From Scatosoma sp045632625 (lineage in GTDB: Bacteria; Bacillota; Clostridia; Christensenellales; Borkfalkiaceae): DNA of 9,254 nt. The stretch spans positions 1 to 9,254 of the forward strand of contig JAZQWZ010000113.1 of assembly GCA_045632625.1 (NCBI GenBank), given 5' to 3'. Numbering within the stretch: position 1 is the first letter of the stretch; each line of letters starts with the position of its first letter. The notes beneath the pieces are model-generated. The model was not told where the DNA came from. It searched no databases and saw only the letters and a program-made list of their open reading frames with translations. A program made the position numbers and the translations under genes. Of this stretch, positions 1 through 6,243 are shown piece by piece.

Positions 1-160
1 GTGCGGTTGAGATAAACGCTGAAAGCATCTAAGCGTGAAACTCGCTTCAAGATAAGGTATCCCTGAAGACCCCTTGAAGACAACAAGGTTGATAGGTCGG
101 AGGTGTAAATGCAGCAATGTATTAGCTGACCGATACTAATAGGTCGATTGGCTTGATCTC
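1..160 (+). rRNA. 23S ribosomal RNA, 3' end (partial)
   Basis: This is the last ~160 nt of large-subunit rRNA, cut by the window start. It shows the conserved 3'-terminal domain: the GGTTGATAGGTCGGAGGTGT stretch, the GTAAATGCAGCAATG block and the near-terminal ACCGATACTAATAGGTCGA. Orientation is plus, followed by a spacer and 5S, as in a standard rrn operon. The exact mature 3' end is an estimate (within about 5 nt). Confidence 0.97.
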
Positions 161-350
161 AATGAAGAAGATTGAGAAAGAGCTTTACTATGAATCTTTA
201 CATTCGATAAAGAAAAATCTATAATTTTTACGAGCTTCAGATATGAAGAGAGGAGTTTGACTTTCGTGAGTTTGCTATGTAGTTGTTAGTCTTTGGGACT
301 AAATACAAACGTGTATATGTAGATGCGGAGACGCATAGATATATAACCAT
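161..350 (+). other. 23S-5S rRNA internal spacer
   Basis: This 190-nt transcribed spacer contains no tRNA gene. Just before 5S it can form a long hairpin (about 311-350) whose upper part is ATGCG (323-327) paired with CGCAT (332-336) around a GAGA tetraloop, flanked by complementary TATAT/ATATA strands. By analogy with other operons this is probably an rRNA processing structure; that role is inferred. Confidence 0.75.
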
Positions 351-464
351 AGCGGTGACGATGGCAAAGAGGATCCACCTGTTCTCATTCCGAACACAGA
401 AGTTAAGCTCTTTTACGCCGAAAGTACTTACGGTTAACCGTTGGGAGGATAGGTAATTGCCGCT
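351..464 (+). rRNA. rrf: 5S ribosomal RNA
   Basis: About 114 nt with the universally conserved loop region CCGAACACAGAAGTTAAGCTC. The terminal helix is visible: AGCGGUGA at 351-358 pairs with UUGCCGCU at 457-464 using two G-U wobbles, which fixes both ends to within a base or two. It lies about 190 nt downstream of 23S and is followed by an intrinsic terminator, so it is the last gene of the operon. Confidence 0.95.
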
Positions 465-472
465 TTTCAAAC

Positions 473-504
473 AAAACCTTGTTCTGTCCGAACAAGGTTT
501 TTTC
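473..504 (+). terminator. rRNA operon intrinsic terminator
   Basis: A perfect 12-bp stem, AAAACCTTGTTC (473-484) with GAACAAGGTTTT (490-501), has a 5-nt TGTCC loop and runs into TTTTTTC. It sits 9 nt after 5S and ends the rrn transcript. Confidence 0.95.
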
Positions 505-537
505 TTTTGCGTTTTTTGTTTTTGATTGTGGATAAGA

Positions 538-718
538 GAGATTGCATCTTTCCGCTTACGCTCCGTTCCAGAATGACAGGTGTCGTGGAAGAATGGGAGA
601 GATTCTATCATTTCGCTGCGCTTCATTCCAGAATGACAAGTGTCGTGGAAGAATGGGCGAGATTGCATCTCTCCGCTTACGCTCCGTTCCAGAATGACAG
701 GTGTCGTGGAAGAATGAC
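538..718. repeat. Three tandem copies of a degenerate 60-bp intergenic repeat
   Basis: Units start with GAGATT at 538, 599 and 659 (periods 61 and 60). Each ends in a conserved CCAGAATGACARGTGTCGTG-GAAGAATG segment. Units 1 and 3 are almost identical; unit 2 differs in its first 28 nt (CTATCATTTCGCTGCGCTTC instead of GCATCTTTCCGCTTACGCTC). A partial fourth tail follows (712-735), and 748-775 resembles the same unit in reverse orientation (GTCACTCTGGAACGAAGTGA). The apparent reading frames through here are low-complexity repeat translations and are not called as genes. No other feature is seen in 505-850. Confidence 0.85.
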
Positions 719-851
719 AAGTGTGGACTGGAAGAACAAACAAATTGTCACTCTGGAACGAAGTGATAGAGTCTTGTAGATTGAAAATGACAGGCGCGGG
801 GATAAAATGAAAAGTAAATTGTAAATGCGTGGAAAAAATTATAGAAAAGGG

Positions 852-880
852 TTGACAAAATAAGGAAAGAGTAGTATACT
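852..880 (+). promoter_or_regulatory. Sigma-A promoter of the pilin-like gene
   Basis: The -35 box TTGACA (852-857), a 17-bp spacer and the -10 box TATACT (875-880) are near-perfect. Transcription should start near 887, giving a leader of about 125 nt before the ATG at 1013. Confidence 0.85.
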
Positions 881-900
881 ATAATAAGATAGGTAAATTG

Positions 901-989
901 CAAGGAGCGCGCTCCTTGTTTGTGTTTAAAAACACAAACAAATATACTTTATCAGTAGAAACAAAAGCGGTAAAAATGGGAAAATCCCA
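901..989 (+). promoter_or_regulatory. Hairpin-rich 5' leader of the pilin-like gene
   Basis: Three self-complementary segments lie between the promoter and the ribosome-binding site: a perfect 18-bp palindrome CAAGGAGCGCGCTCCTTG (901-918); a ten-pair hairpin (918-927 with 930-939, built on TTTGTGTTT/AAACACAAA) directly abutting it; and TGGGA/TCCCA (977-981 with 985-989), ending 7 nt before the GGAG at 996. None has a following T-tract, so they are not simple terminators. The first contains an AAGGAG that could mimic a ribosome-binding site. An mRNA-stabilising or translational-control role is inference. Confidence 0.6.
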
Positions 990-1012
990 AAAAAAGGAGA
1001 ATAAAAAGCATT

Positions 1013-2335
1013 ATGAAAACACACAACAAAAAACGTGGTTTTACTATTGTCGAACTCGTAATCGTAATTTCCGTTATTGCGATTTTGTCGGCAGTATTGA
1101 TTCCTACGTTCGTAGGCGTTGTTAGAAAGGCAAGATTGTCTTCTGATGAATCGGCTGTTGCCCACATGAATAAGTTTATCACGGTGGAAACTGTGGAAGA
1201 TGTAAACAAGATTGACACGTTGGAAAAGCTGATTGATACGCTTGTTGAGCAAGGTATTGCGGCAGACGAAAACTTGAAACCCCTTTCTAAAGGACATAAA
1301 TATTATTGGTTCTATCAAGAAGGTAAGTACAATCGTATCGTTCTTGTAAATGAAAAGAACGAAGTTGTATATCCCAAGGATGAAAAATTGGCGGCAGACT
1401 TTGCTGCTGCTCCTGATACAGATAAATTTAACCTTGAGGACGGTGTTATCTATATCGAACTTGAAACGGACGATAGAAAGGCAGTTGAAGAAGCATTGTC
1501 TATCGGTAGAGAAAATATTACACTTAAATCTAACATTCAATTGAAGAATGCAATCACTATTGAAGAAGGTGCAAATGTTACGCTTGATTTGGGGGGTAAT
1601 AAATTAACAACATCTCAATCGAGCGGTAAAAGTAAATATTTGTATGTTAGCGATGGTGCAACGCTTACAATTAAAAACGGTACGTTTGCAGGTCGAGGTA
1701 TTCAAGCGTATGACGGCGGGAAAATTGTTGTAGAAAATACAGCCGTAGTTAATTGTGTTGACGATAATGGTGGCGCAGCGTTTTGGGTAGACAAAGGCGC
1801 TACGCTTGAAATAAACGGTGGTACGTTTAAAGCAACCGGTGGTGATTATATCAACGATAAGGATGAAGATATAAACAAACTTATGTTGGAACCTGGTGTA
1901 ATTAATAATAGTGGTACAGTAATTATCAATGGCGGTACGTTTAGTGCTGATAAAAGTGGCTGTTATGCTATTAATAATTCTGGCGATTTGACAATCAATG
2001 GCGGTACCTTCACAGCACTTCGAGGTGTATTGGCTAATGTTGGTGGTTCAGTAACAATCAATGGCGGTAAATTTGAAGCTGCTAGTGATACGAAGGCATG
2101 GACAGTATATACGAGTGGTGGTGGTACAATTGCAATCAATGCGGGCGAATTTAAAGGTAACCCTGCACATATTTTATGCGTAGATACGAGTGGTAAAATC
2201 ACCGTAAAAGGCAACGATACCATCATTGCAGGTAAAAAATTGAGCGACGCAGATTTCGCAGCTCATATCGTTGCTTGCACAAGTTCGAATAATACAGTTA
2301 CAGCGATTACTGGTGGTTACGAAATCACGAAATAG
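1013..2335 (+). CDS. Type IV pilin-like N-terminus fused to a beta-helix repeat domain
   Basis: This 440-residue protein opens with a class III prepilin signal: basic MKTHNKKRG, cleavage predicted between G9 and F10, then FTIVE with the key Glu at mature position 5 (E14) and a hydrophobic helix to about residue 34. Residues 35-165 form a pilin-like region, including an aromatic stretch KYYWFYQEGKYNRIVLV. From about 168 to 402 come short rungs of the type G-x-L-T-I-N-G-G-T-F (near 215, 262, 301, 324, 345 and 371), typical of right-handed parallel beta-helix surface proteins. The family role is inferred: export and display, or assembly into a pseudopilus, after processing by a prepilin peptidase that is not in this window. 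Three rungs are near-identical at DNA level, which suggests recent internal duplication. The ATG is chosen because AAGGAG (994-999) precedes it, with a slightly long 13-nt spacing. It is monocistronic between its own promoter and terminator. Substrate or partner is unknown. Confidence 0.88.
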   Translation: MKTHNKKRGFTIVELVIVISVIAILSAVLIPTFVGVVRKARLSSDESAVAHMNKFITVETVEDVNKIDTLEKLIDTLVEQGIAADENLKPLSKGHKYYWFYQEGKYNRIVLVNEKNEVVYPKDEKLAADFAAAPDTDKFNLEDGVIYIELETDDRKAVEEALSIGRENITLKSNIQLKNAITIEEGANVTLDLGGNKLTTSQSSGKSKYLYVSDGATLTIKNGTFAGRGIQAYDGGKIVVENTAVVNCVDDNGGAAFWVDKGATLEINGGTFKATGGDYINDKDEDINKLMLEPGVINNSGTVIINGGTFSADKSGCYAINNSGDLTINGGTFTALRGVLANVGGSVTINGGKFEAASDTKAWTVYTSGGGTIAINAGEFKGNPAHILCVDTSGKITVKGNDTIIAGKKLSDADFAAHIVACTSSNNTVTAITGGYEITK

Positions 2336-2350
2336 TTAAAAAATAAATTA

Positions 2351-2383
2351 AAAAAGCGGTGCAAAAGTGCATCGCTTTTTTTT
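2351..2383 (+). terminator. Intrinsic terminator of the pilin-like gene
   Basis: AAAAGCGGTGCA pairs with TGCATCGCTTTT (one G-T wobble) around an AAAG loop and runs into an eight-T tract (2376-2383), 15 nt after the stop codon. Confidence 0.9.
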
Positions 2384-2612
2384 GTCAAAAACCATATAAT
2401 TTTATTTGTTTGTGTAAACGCTTGAAAAAAGTGAGATAAGACTTTGCACGAGTTTGAGAATAAATAGAAAAGAAAAACGACAATTTCTTGCTTAAAAATC
2501 ACCTTTCAATGCGTACATGGGTATCTCATTTTTATCATTAATCGGGAAAAACGCTCATACCTATATATAGGCATATGATGCAAAAAGAAAAAAGTATACA
2601 AAAAATATGCAA
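2384..2612. other. Intergenic region with no recognised gene
   Basis: About 230 AT-rich bases upstream of the ferritin-like gene. The only structure seen is a 12-bp palindrome CCTATATATAGG (2560-2571). No sigma-A promoter with a recognisable -35 box was found, so the promoter of the next gene is unassigned. Confidence 0.5.
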
Positions 2613-2656
2613 TGGGCATACTCTAATTAAGGAATAACCTTAAAGGAGTGTGCCCA
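2613..2656 (+). promoter_or_regulatory. Hairpin sequestering SD and start codon of the ferritin-like gene
   Basis: TGGGCATACTC (2613-2623) can pair with GAGTGTGCCCA (2646-2656) through 11 pairs including one U-G, enclosing a second stem TTAAGG (2627-2632) with CCTTAA (2638-2643) and an AATAA loop. The whole folds into one 17-bp hairpin with a small internal loop. The SD AAAGGAG (2642-2648) and the first base of the ATG (2656) lie within the 3' arm, so the structure should occlude ribosome binding. It could act as a thermosensor-like or protein-bound translational switch, or at DNA level as an operator. The structure is read directly from sequence; function is inference. Confidence 0.65.
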
Positions 2657-3936
2657 TGAATCCATTTAAAGAAAAAGCAGGAAAAATTGATAAACAGCTG
2701 CAAAACTGGCGGGAGATGTATCCCAAAGCGTACGATAAACGTACGGTTGACCCATACACGAAAACGCGTATCATTTTGATGAACGGTACGGAATTTGAAG
2801 CAAACTGGTTTTCTCATCAGTTTGCCCGCCACGTAAATGATAACGATTTGCGTCGTGATTTGGCGTTGACTCGTATGGTGGAAAAACAACAGCAATTAAA
2901 GGTAGGGTTGTTAAAGCCTGCCAATGAAAGCGTTTTGGAGCATACCATCGGCTATGAACAGCTCGCTGTGGATTTGACTGCGGAGCTTGCGCAAAGGGAA
3001 TGCGATTGCGAAGTGAAAACGGCGCTGGACTTTGCGCTTTTGGAAGATTTTGACCATTTGTACCGTTATGCCAACTTGTTGGAAATGGATCAAGGTGTGG
3101 CGGCAGAACGTTTGGTTGGCGGTTATACGGAAATTATGCCTGGCCGACCGACGATTGCGCATCATAGGTATCCTATCGACAACGTAAAACGTTTTATCAA
3201 TGCGAAAAAATCGGATACGCAAACGGTGCTTGCCACTATGATTATCACGGCGGCGGAACAGCAAACGATGAATTATTATATGAACGTAACGCCGTTTGCC
3301 TGCAACGATTTGGCAAGAAAGCTGTACCAAGAAATTGCGCTCGTCGAAGAAGAACACGTTACGCAATACGAATCGCTTATGGATCCCAACGCCACGTGGT
3401 TGGAAATGCTTTTATGGCATGAATATACCGAGTGCTATTTATACTGGTCATGTTATATGACGGAAACGGACGCGTATATCAAGGCACTTTGGGAAGAAAA
3501 CTTGGAGATGGAAATCGGGCACTTGCATAAAGCAGCTGAACTTTTGAAAAAGTATGAACGCAAAGAGTGGGAAGAAGTGATTAAAGATCCTAAATTCCCT
3601 AAACCGCTTTCCTTGCACGAAAACGTGGACTACGTGCGTAAAATTTTGAAAAATACCGTACAATTCACATCGAATAAAGAAGATTACGTTTTGCTCAAAG
3701 ATTTGCCAAAGGACGCCGATTTCTTCCGTTATCAGGACGTTATCAACGCGTCCACGCGCAGTGTGCCGTCGCACCAAGTGATTGAAACGTATATTTGCCG
3801 TAGAGGGATAGACTACCGCTACGAAATTGCACCAAACCCCGTGGAACAACTGCGTAACCGTCGTGACGATAACACGGACGTGGGCAGAAGACCCTGCGCT
3901 GCCGAAAGCACGGAATTTACCTGCAATAAATGCTAA
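2656..3936 (+). CDS. Ferritin-like (probable diiron) domain protein
   Basis: A 426-residue soluble protein with no signal peptide. It is rich in long helices carrying Glu and Glu-x-x-His arrangements of the ferritin-like/diiron type: E91, E95-H96, E101 and E110 then E130-D-F-D-H134; E201 then E231-E-E-H234; E256 then E286-I-G-H289. The pattern suggests duplicated four-helix bundles binding metal. The tail is Cys-rich (C414, C423, C426, ending CNKC) and could bind metal or form disulfides. I do not recognise a named family; iron handling, oxidative defence or a small-molecule oxidase are all possible. The ATG at 2656 is preferred because AAAGGAG ends 7 nt before it; a GTG two codons upstream is too close to the SD. 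The gene stands alone, and its start lies inside a strong leader hairpin, suggesting translational control. Confidence 0.72.
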   Translation: MNPFKEKAGKIDKQLQNWREMYPKAYDKRTVDPYTKTRIILMNGTEFEANWFSHQFARHVNDNDLRRDLALTRMVEKQQQLKVGLLKPANESVLEHTIGYEQLAVDLTAELAQRECDCEVKTALDFALLEDFDHLYRYANLLEMDQGVAAERLVGGYTEIMPGRPTIAHHRYPIDNVKRFINAKKSDTQTVLATMIITAAEQQTMNYYMNVTPFACNDLARKLYQEIALVEEEHVTQYESLMDPNATWLEMLLWHEYTECYLYWSCYMTETDAYIKALWEENLEMEIGHLHKAAELLKKYERKEWEEVIKDPKFPKPLSLHENVDYVRKILKNTVQFTSNKEDYVLLKDLPKDADFFRYQDVINASTRSVPSHQVIETYICRRGIDYRYEIAPNPVEQLRNRRDDNTDVGRRPCAAESTEFTCNKC

Positions 3937-3949
3937 AACGCTAACAAAA

Positions 3950-3977
3950 ACCGCCTTCTCTGTTACGAGAAGGCGGT
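3950..3977 (-). terminator. Terminator between convergent genes (minus-strand U-tract)
   Basis: Perfect 11-bp stem ACCGCCTTCTC (3950-3960) with GAGAAGGCGGT (3967-3977). On the minus strand it is followed by TTTTTG, so it is a proper terminator for the PH-like gene. Plus-strand transcripts of the ferritin-like gene lack a good U-tract here but may use the same hairpin. Confidence 0.85.
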
Positions 3978-3992
3978 AAATCATTATGATAC

Positions 3993-4478
3993 TTAATGCT
4001 TAATTTCCGTTAAGGTAAAGCTGTAATCGATGGTGTCGTTGGCGTCTAAAATTGCGCGCGTAAACTGTTCGTTCCAGGCGGTGTTGACTGCCAAAACAAT
4101 AAATTCTTCACCGAAATTTATCGTCAATTTGTGTGTATCGCGGTCAAACACCATTGCGGTGATTTTTTTTATGTCGTAGGACGATTTGATGAACCCAAAT
4201 TGCGTTGTTAACGTTTCTCCTGCTACCACGTATTGCGAACGGATAAACACGCATATAACGAATACAATGCAAAAGATGCAAACAGCGATTAAGAAGGGGT
4301 ATTTGATTACGTCGTTAAAGCTTTTTACACCGAATTGAATTATGCGCCAAACGGACACGCCGATGCCAGCGCCGCAAAGCAACAATACGCTGATAATCAA
4401 AGCAAGCATCACAGGAGTAAATTTATAAGCGAAACGTTTAGCTTCTACGTTGTTTTTTATATCGTTTTTCTTTCCCAT
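3993..4478 (-). CDS. Two-TM membrane protein with PH-like domain
   Basis: 161 residues. After a polar, basic N-terminus come two hydrophobic segments (about 21-44 and 60-79), then a beta-rich C-terminal part (SQYVVAGETLTTQFGFIKSS then YDIKKITAMVFDRDTHKLTI). This layout resembles bacterial PH-domain membrane proteins (YdbT/bPH type), where a 'Y-x-V-x-x-x-x-L...G-F-I...I-x-x-I' pattern is typical. Function is unknown; the family assignment is by motif appearance only. The ATG at 4478 is chosen because it follows a TATAAT box by 6 nt and begins the polar MGKKNDIKNN leader. A TTG 16 codons upstream would extend the protein but lies upstream of the promoter's expected start point. No SD is visible, consistent with a leaderless mRNA. 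The gene diverges from the MATE gene, with 123 bp between start codons. Confidence 0.75.
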   Translation of the reverse strand: MGKKNDIKNNVEAKRFAYKFTPVMLALIISVLLLCGAGIGVSVWRIIQFGVKSFNDVIKYPFLIAVCIFCIVFVICVFIRSQYVVAGETLTTQFGFIKSSYDIKKITAMVFDRDTHKLTINFGEEFIVLAVNTAWNEQFTRAILDANDTIDYSFTLTEIKH

Positions 4479-4484
4479 ACGCTT

Positions 4485-4513
4485 ATTATAACACGCTGAA
4501 TAGAAAAAAGCAA
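4485..4513 (-). promoter_or_regulatory. Promoter of the PH-like gene, predicted leaderless
   Basis: On the minus strand: -35 TTGCTT (4513-4508), 17-bp spacer, perfect -10 TATAAT (4490-4485). The ATG begins at 4478, only 6 nt beyond the -10 box, so the expected start of transcription coincides with the start codon. Confidence 0.7.
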
Positions 4514-4563
4514 GGATAAAAGCCAAAAAATATTTGTTTTATGCAAAATGTCATTTGATAAAC

Positions 4564-4592
4564 TTGCAAAATTTTGCAAAAAAGTGTATAAT
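4564..4592 (+). promoter_or_regulatory. MATE gene promoter overlapped by a 16-bp palindrome
   Basis: -35 TTGCAA (4564-4569), 17-bp spacer and perfect -10 TATAAT (4587-4592). The ATG at 4602 lies 9 nt after the -10 box, so the leader would be 0-3 nt and no SD is present. A perfect palindrome TTGCAAAATTTTGCAA (4564-4579) covers the -35 box and much of the spacer, a classic repressor-operator position. A further TGCAAAAT half-site occurs at 4542-4549, 23 bp from its counterpart at 4565-4572. Confidence 0.7.
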
Positions 4593-4601
4593 AAAAAAGT
4601 T

Positions 4602-6068
4602 ATGAGTACACAAGAACAAACCTTACAAATGCAAAATGCCGAACAAGCGGCGGCGGAACGCGAAAGAAAACAATACGTTAAAATGACGCAAACGCCTATC
4701 CCCAAGCTGGTTATTTCTCTGGGGATACCTACTATGCTTAGCATGATGGTAACTTCCCTGTATAATTTGGCGGATACCATGTTCTTATCTATGCTTGGGG
4801 AAGACAGTATTACAGCAGCGGTAAGCAACCTGCTTGCGCTCATGTCTATCATTCAAGCGGTAGGGTTCACGTTCGGTATGGGTAGCGGTGCTATCGTATC
4901 AAGATTGCTGGGTAAACGCGATAGAGAAGGCGCAAATAAAATGGCCTCCACTGCATTTTTCACTGCGGCGGCGTGTGGTTTATTTATATTTGCCGTCGGC
5001 ACAATATTTATGACGCCCATGTTAAAATTGCTTGGTTCGGGCAATCAACCTGTATTTGGTTATTCCAAATTGTATGCGCGTTGGGTACTTATTTCCGCGC
5101 CCATTATGTGTATGTCGTTTGTTTTGAATAACGTACTGCGTGCAGAAGGCAAAGCTACGCTTTCCATGATAGGGCTTGTGGCGGGGGCAGTTGTCAATAT
5201 AGGTTTAGACCCGTTGTTCATTTTTGTGTTCAATATGGGGATTACGGGTGCGGCGCTTGCTACTTGCATTAGCCAATGTATCAGCTTTGCTATCTTGCTT
5301 TCGATGTTCTTTATGGGTAAAACCATCGTGCGTTTGCGTTTTACTTACATTTCCAAAAAGTTTGCTACCTATAAGGATACCATATCTACCGGTTTCCCGT
5401 CCTTTTGCAGACAAATTCTCGCCAGCCTTTGCTCGGTATTTCTCAACAATGCCGCGCTGAAATATGGCGGCGATGCGGCACAGGCGTCCTTTGGCGTAGT
5501 ACAAAAAGTGTTCATGCTTGCCTTCTCCATTTCGTTGGGTATCGGGCAAGGCTATCAACCTGTGCTGGGATATAATTACAGTGCAAAACGCTTTGATAGA
5601 GTGAAAAAATCATATATCTTCACTTGGGCGTTTGCAACTTCCTTAATGACGATGTTTGCTATTGTTTGCGGTATTTTTGCTCCTGCGATTATGCGTATGT
5701 TCTCTCTTTCCGCTCGTGCGACGGAAATCGGTACGCTGACGCTTCGTTTGCAATGTATGTGTATGCCGCTTTTACCGACCAACTTTATGGCAAGCGTTAC
5801 TTACCAAGTAGTAGGAAATAAAATTTTTGCGGCGCTTTTAGCGATTTCCCGTCAAGGCTTATTCTATATCCCTGCGGTGCTTATTTTGCCTAGCTTTATG
5901 CAGCTTTTGGGTGTGCAAAGCAGCCAAGCAGTTGCCGATTTGTGCGCGTTTATCTACGCCATTCCATTTACAATTATGTTCTTCAATCACTTAAAAAAGC
6001 AAGTGGAGCTTGCGCAGGAAGCAGACGTGCCTACCTTAAAAGCGGCAGAAGTTTTGTCAAATGAATAG
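4602..6068 (+). CDS. MATE family multidrug/Na+-type efflux transporter
   Basis: A 488-residue integral membrane protein of the length and hydrophobic pattern (about 12 TM helices) of the MATE family, which exports cationic drugs or metabolites using Na+ or H+ gradients. Visible signatures: the first TM segment with YNLADTMFLS (D58), GMGSGAIVSRLLGKRDREGA after TM2, LNNVLRAEGKATLSMIG, GAVVNIGLDPLFIF (N199, D203), and in the second half GIGQGYQPVLGYNYSAKRFD, mirroring the internal duplication. It looks closest to the DinF/MepA-like branch; substrate is not deducible. The start is taken at 4602 (MSTQEQ) rather than an in-frame ATG at 4548, because the latter lies upstream of the promoter. Expression is probably controlled at the palindrome over its -35 box; no regulator gene adjoins it. 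Confidence 0.93.
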   Translation: MSTQEQTLQMQNAEQAAAERERKQYVKMTQTPIPKLVISLGIPTMLSMMVTSLYNLADTMFLSMLGEDSITAAVSNLLALMSIIQAVGFTFGMGSGAIVSRLLGKRDREGANKMASTAFFTAAACGLFIFAVGTIFMTPMLKLLGSGNQPVFGYSKLYARWVLISAPIMCMSFVLNNVLRAEGKATLSMIGLVAGAVVNIGLDPLFIFVFNMGITGAALATCISQCISFAILLSMFFMGKTIVRLRFTYISKKFATYKDTISTGFPSFCRQILASLCSVFLNNAALKYGGDAAQASFGVVQKVFMLAFSISLGIGQGYQPVLGYNYSAKRFDRVKKSYIFTWAFATSLMTMFAIVCGIFAPAIMRMFSLSARATEIGTLTLRLQCMCMPLLPTNFMASVTYQVVGNKIFAALLAISRQGLFYIPAVLILPSFMQLLGVQSSQAVADLCAFIYAIPFTIMFFNHLKKQVELAQEADVPTLKAAEVLSNE

Positions 6069-6099
6069 GGCAGGTATGCGTTGAAAATAAAATTAAGCG

Positions 6100-6126
6100 A
6101 AAAGGTGCTTCTTGCAAGTACCTTTT
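6100..6126 (+). terminator. Intrinsic terminator of the MATE gene
   Basis: AAAAGGTGCTT (6100-6110) pairs with AAGTACCTTTT (6116-6126), one wobble, 5-nt loop CTTGC, followed by a further T before CCG. It lies 31 nt after the stop. Confidence 0.75.
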
Positions 6127-6176
6127 TCCGTTAAAAACATCTGCTTATTACGCTTGTGTAAAATGGTTAAATTTGC

Positions 6177-6204
6177 TTGACAATTTTTGAGAAAATGCTA
6201 TAAT
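6177..6204 (+). promoter_or_regulatory. Strong promoter of the SDR gene
   Basis: -35 TTGACA (6177-6182), 16-bp spacer, -10 TATAAT (6199-6204) preceded by TGC (extended -10). The leader of about 33 nt carries AAGGAG (6229-6234), 9 nt before the ATG. This is one of the best sigma-A promoters in the window, suggesting high constitutive expression. Confidence 0.88.
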
Positions 6205-6243
6205 AGAACTGTTGATAAATTTTTATACAAGGAGAAAAATATT

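Noticed and set aside
538..718. CRISPR array
   Set aside because: Units are contiguous 60-bp copies without unique spacers, and no cas genes are present.
507..779. Open frames on both strands across the 60-bp repeats
   Set aside because: Their length is a by-product of a 60-bp period (a multiple of 3). There is no SD and the translations are repetitive.
2571..2602. Sporulation sigma-E/G-like promoter (GCATAT then TATACAAA) for the ferritin-like gene
   Set aside because: Spacing is longer than the sigma-E consensus and the AT-rich context makes chance matches likely.
2650..2655. GTG start two codons upstream for the ferritin-like gene
   Set aside because: Only 1 nt separates it from the SD; the ATG at 2656 has ideal 7-nt spacing.
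3448..3984. 178-codon minus-strand open frame
   Set aside because: It is the antisense of the ferritin-like gene and overlaps the intergenic terminator, with no initiation signal.
4479..4526. N-terminal extension of the PH-like protein from a TTG codon
   Set aside because: It lies across and upstream of the predicted promoter and has no SD.
4548..4601. N-terminal extension of the MATE protein from the ATG at 4548
   Set aside because: It precedes the -35 and -10 boxes, so it would not be in the mRNA, and no SD is visible.
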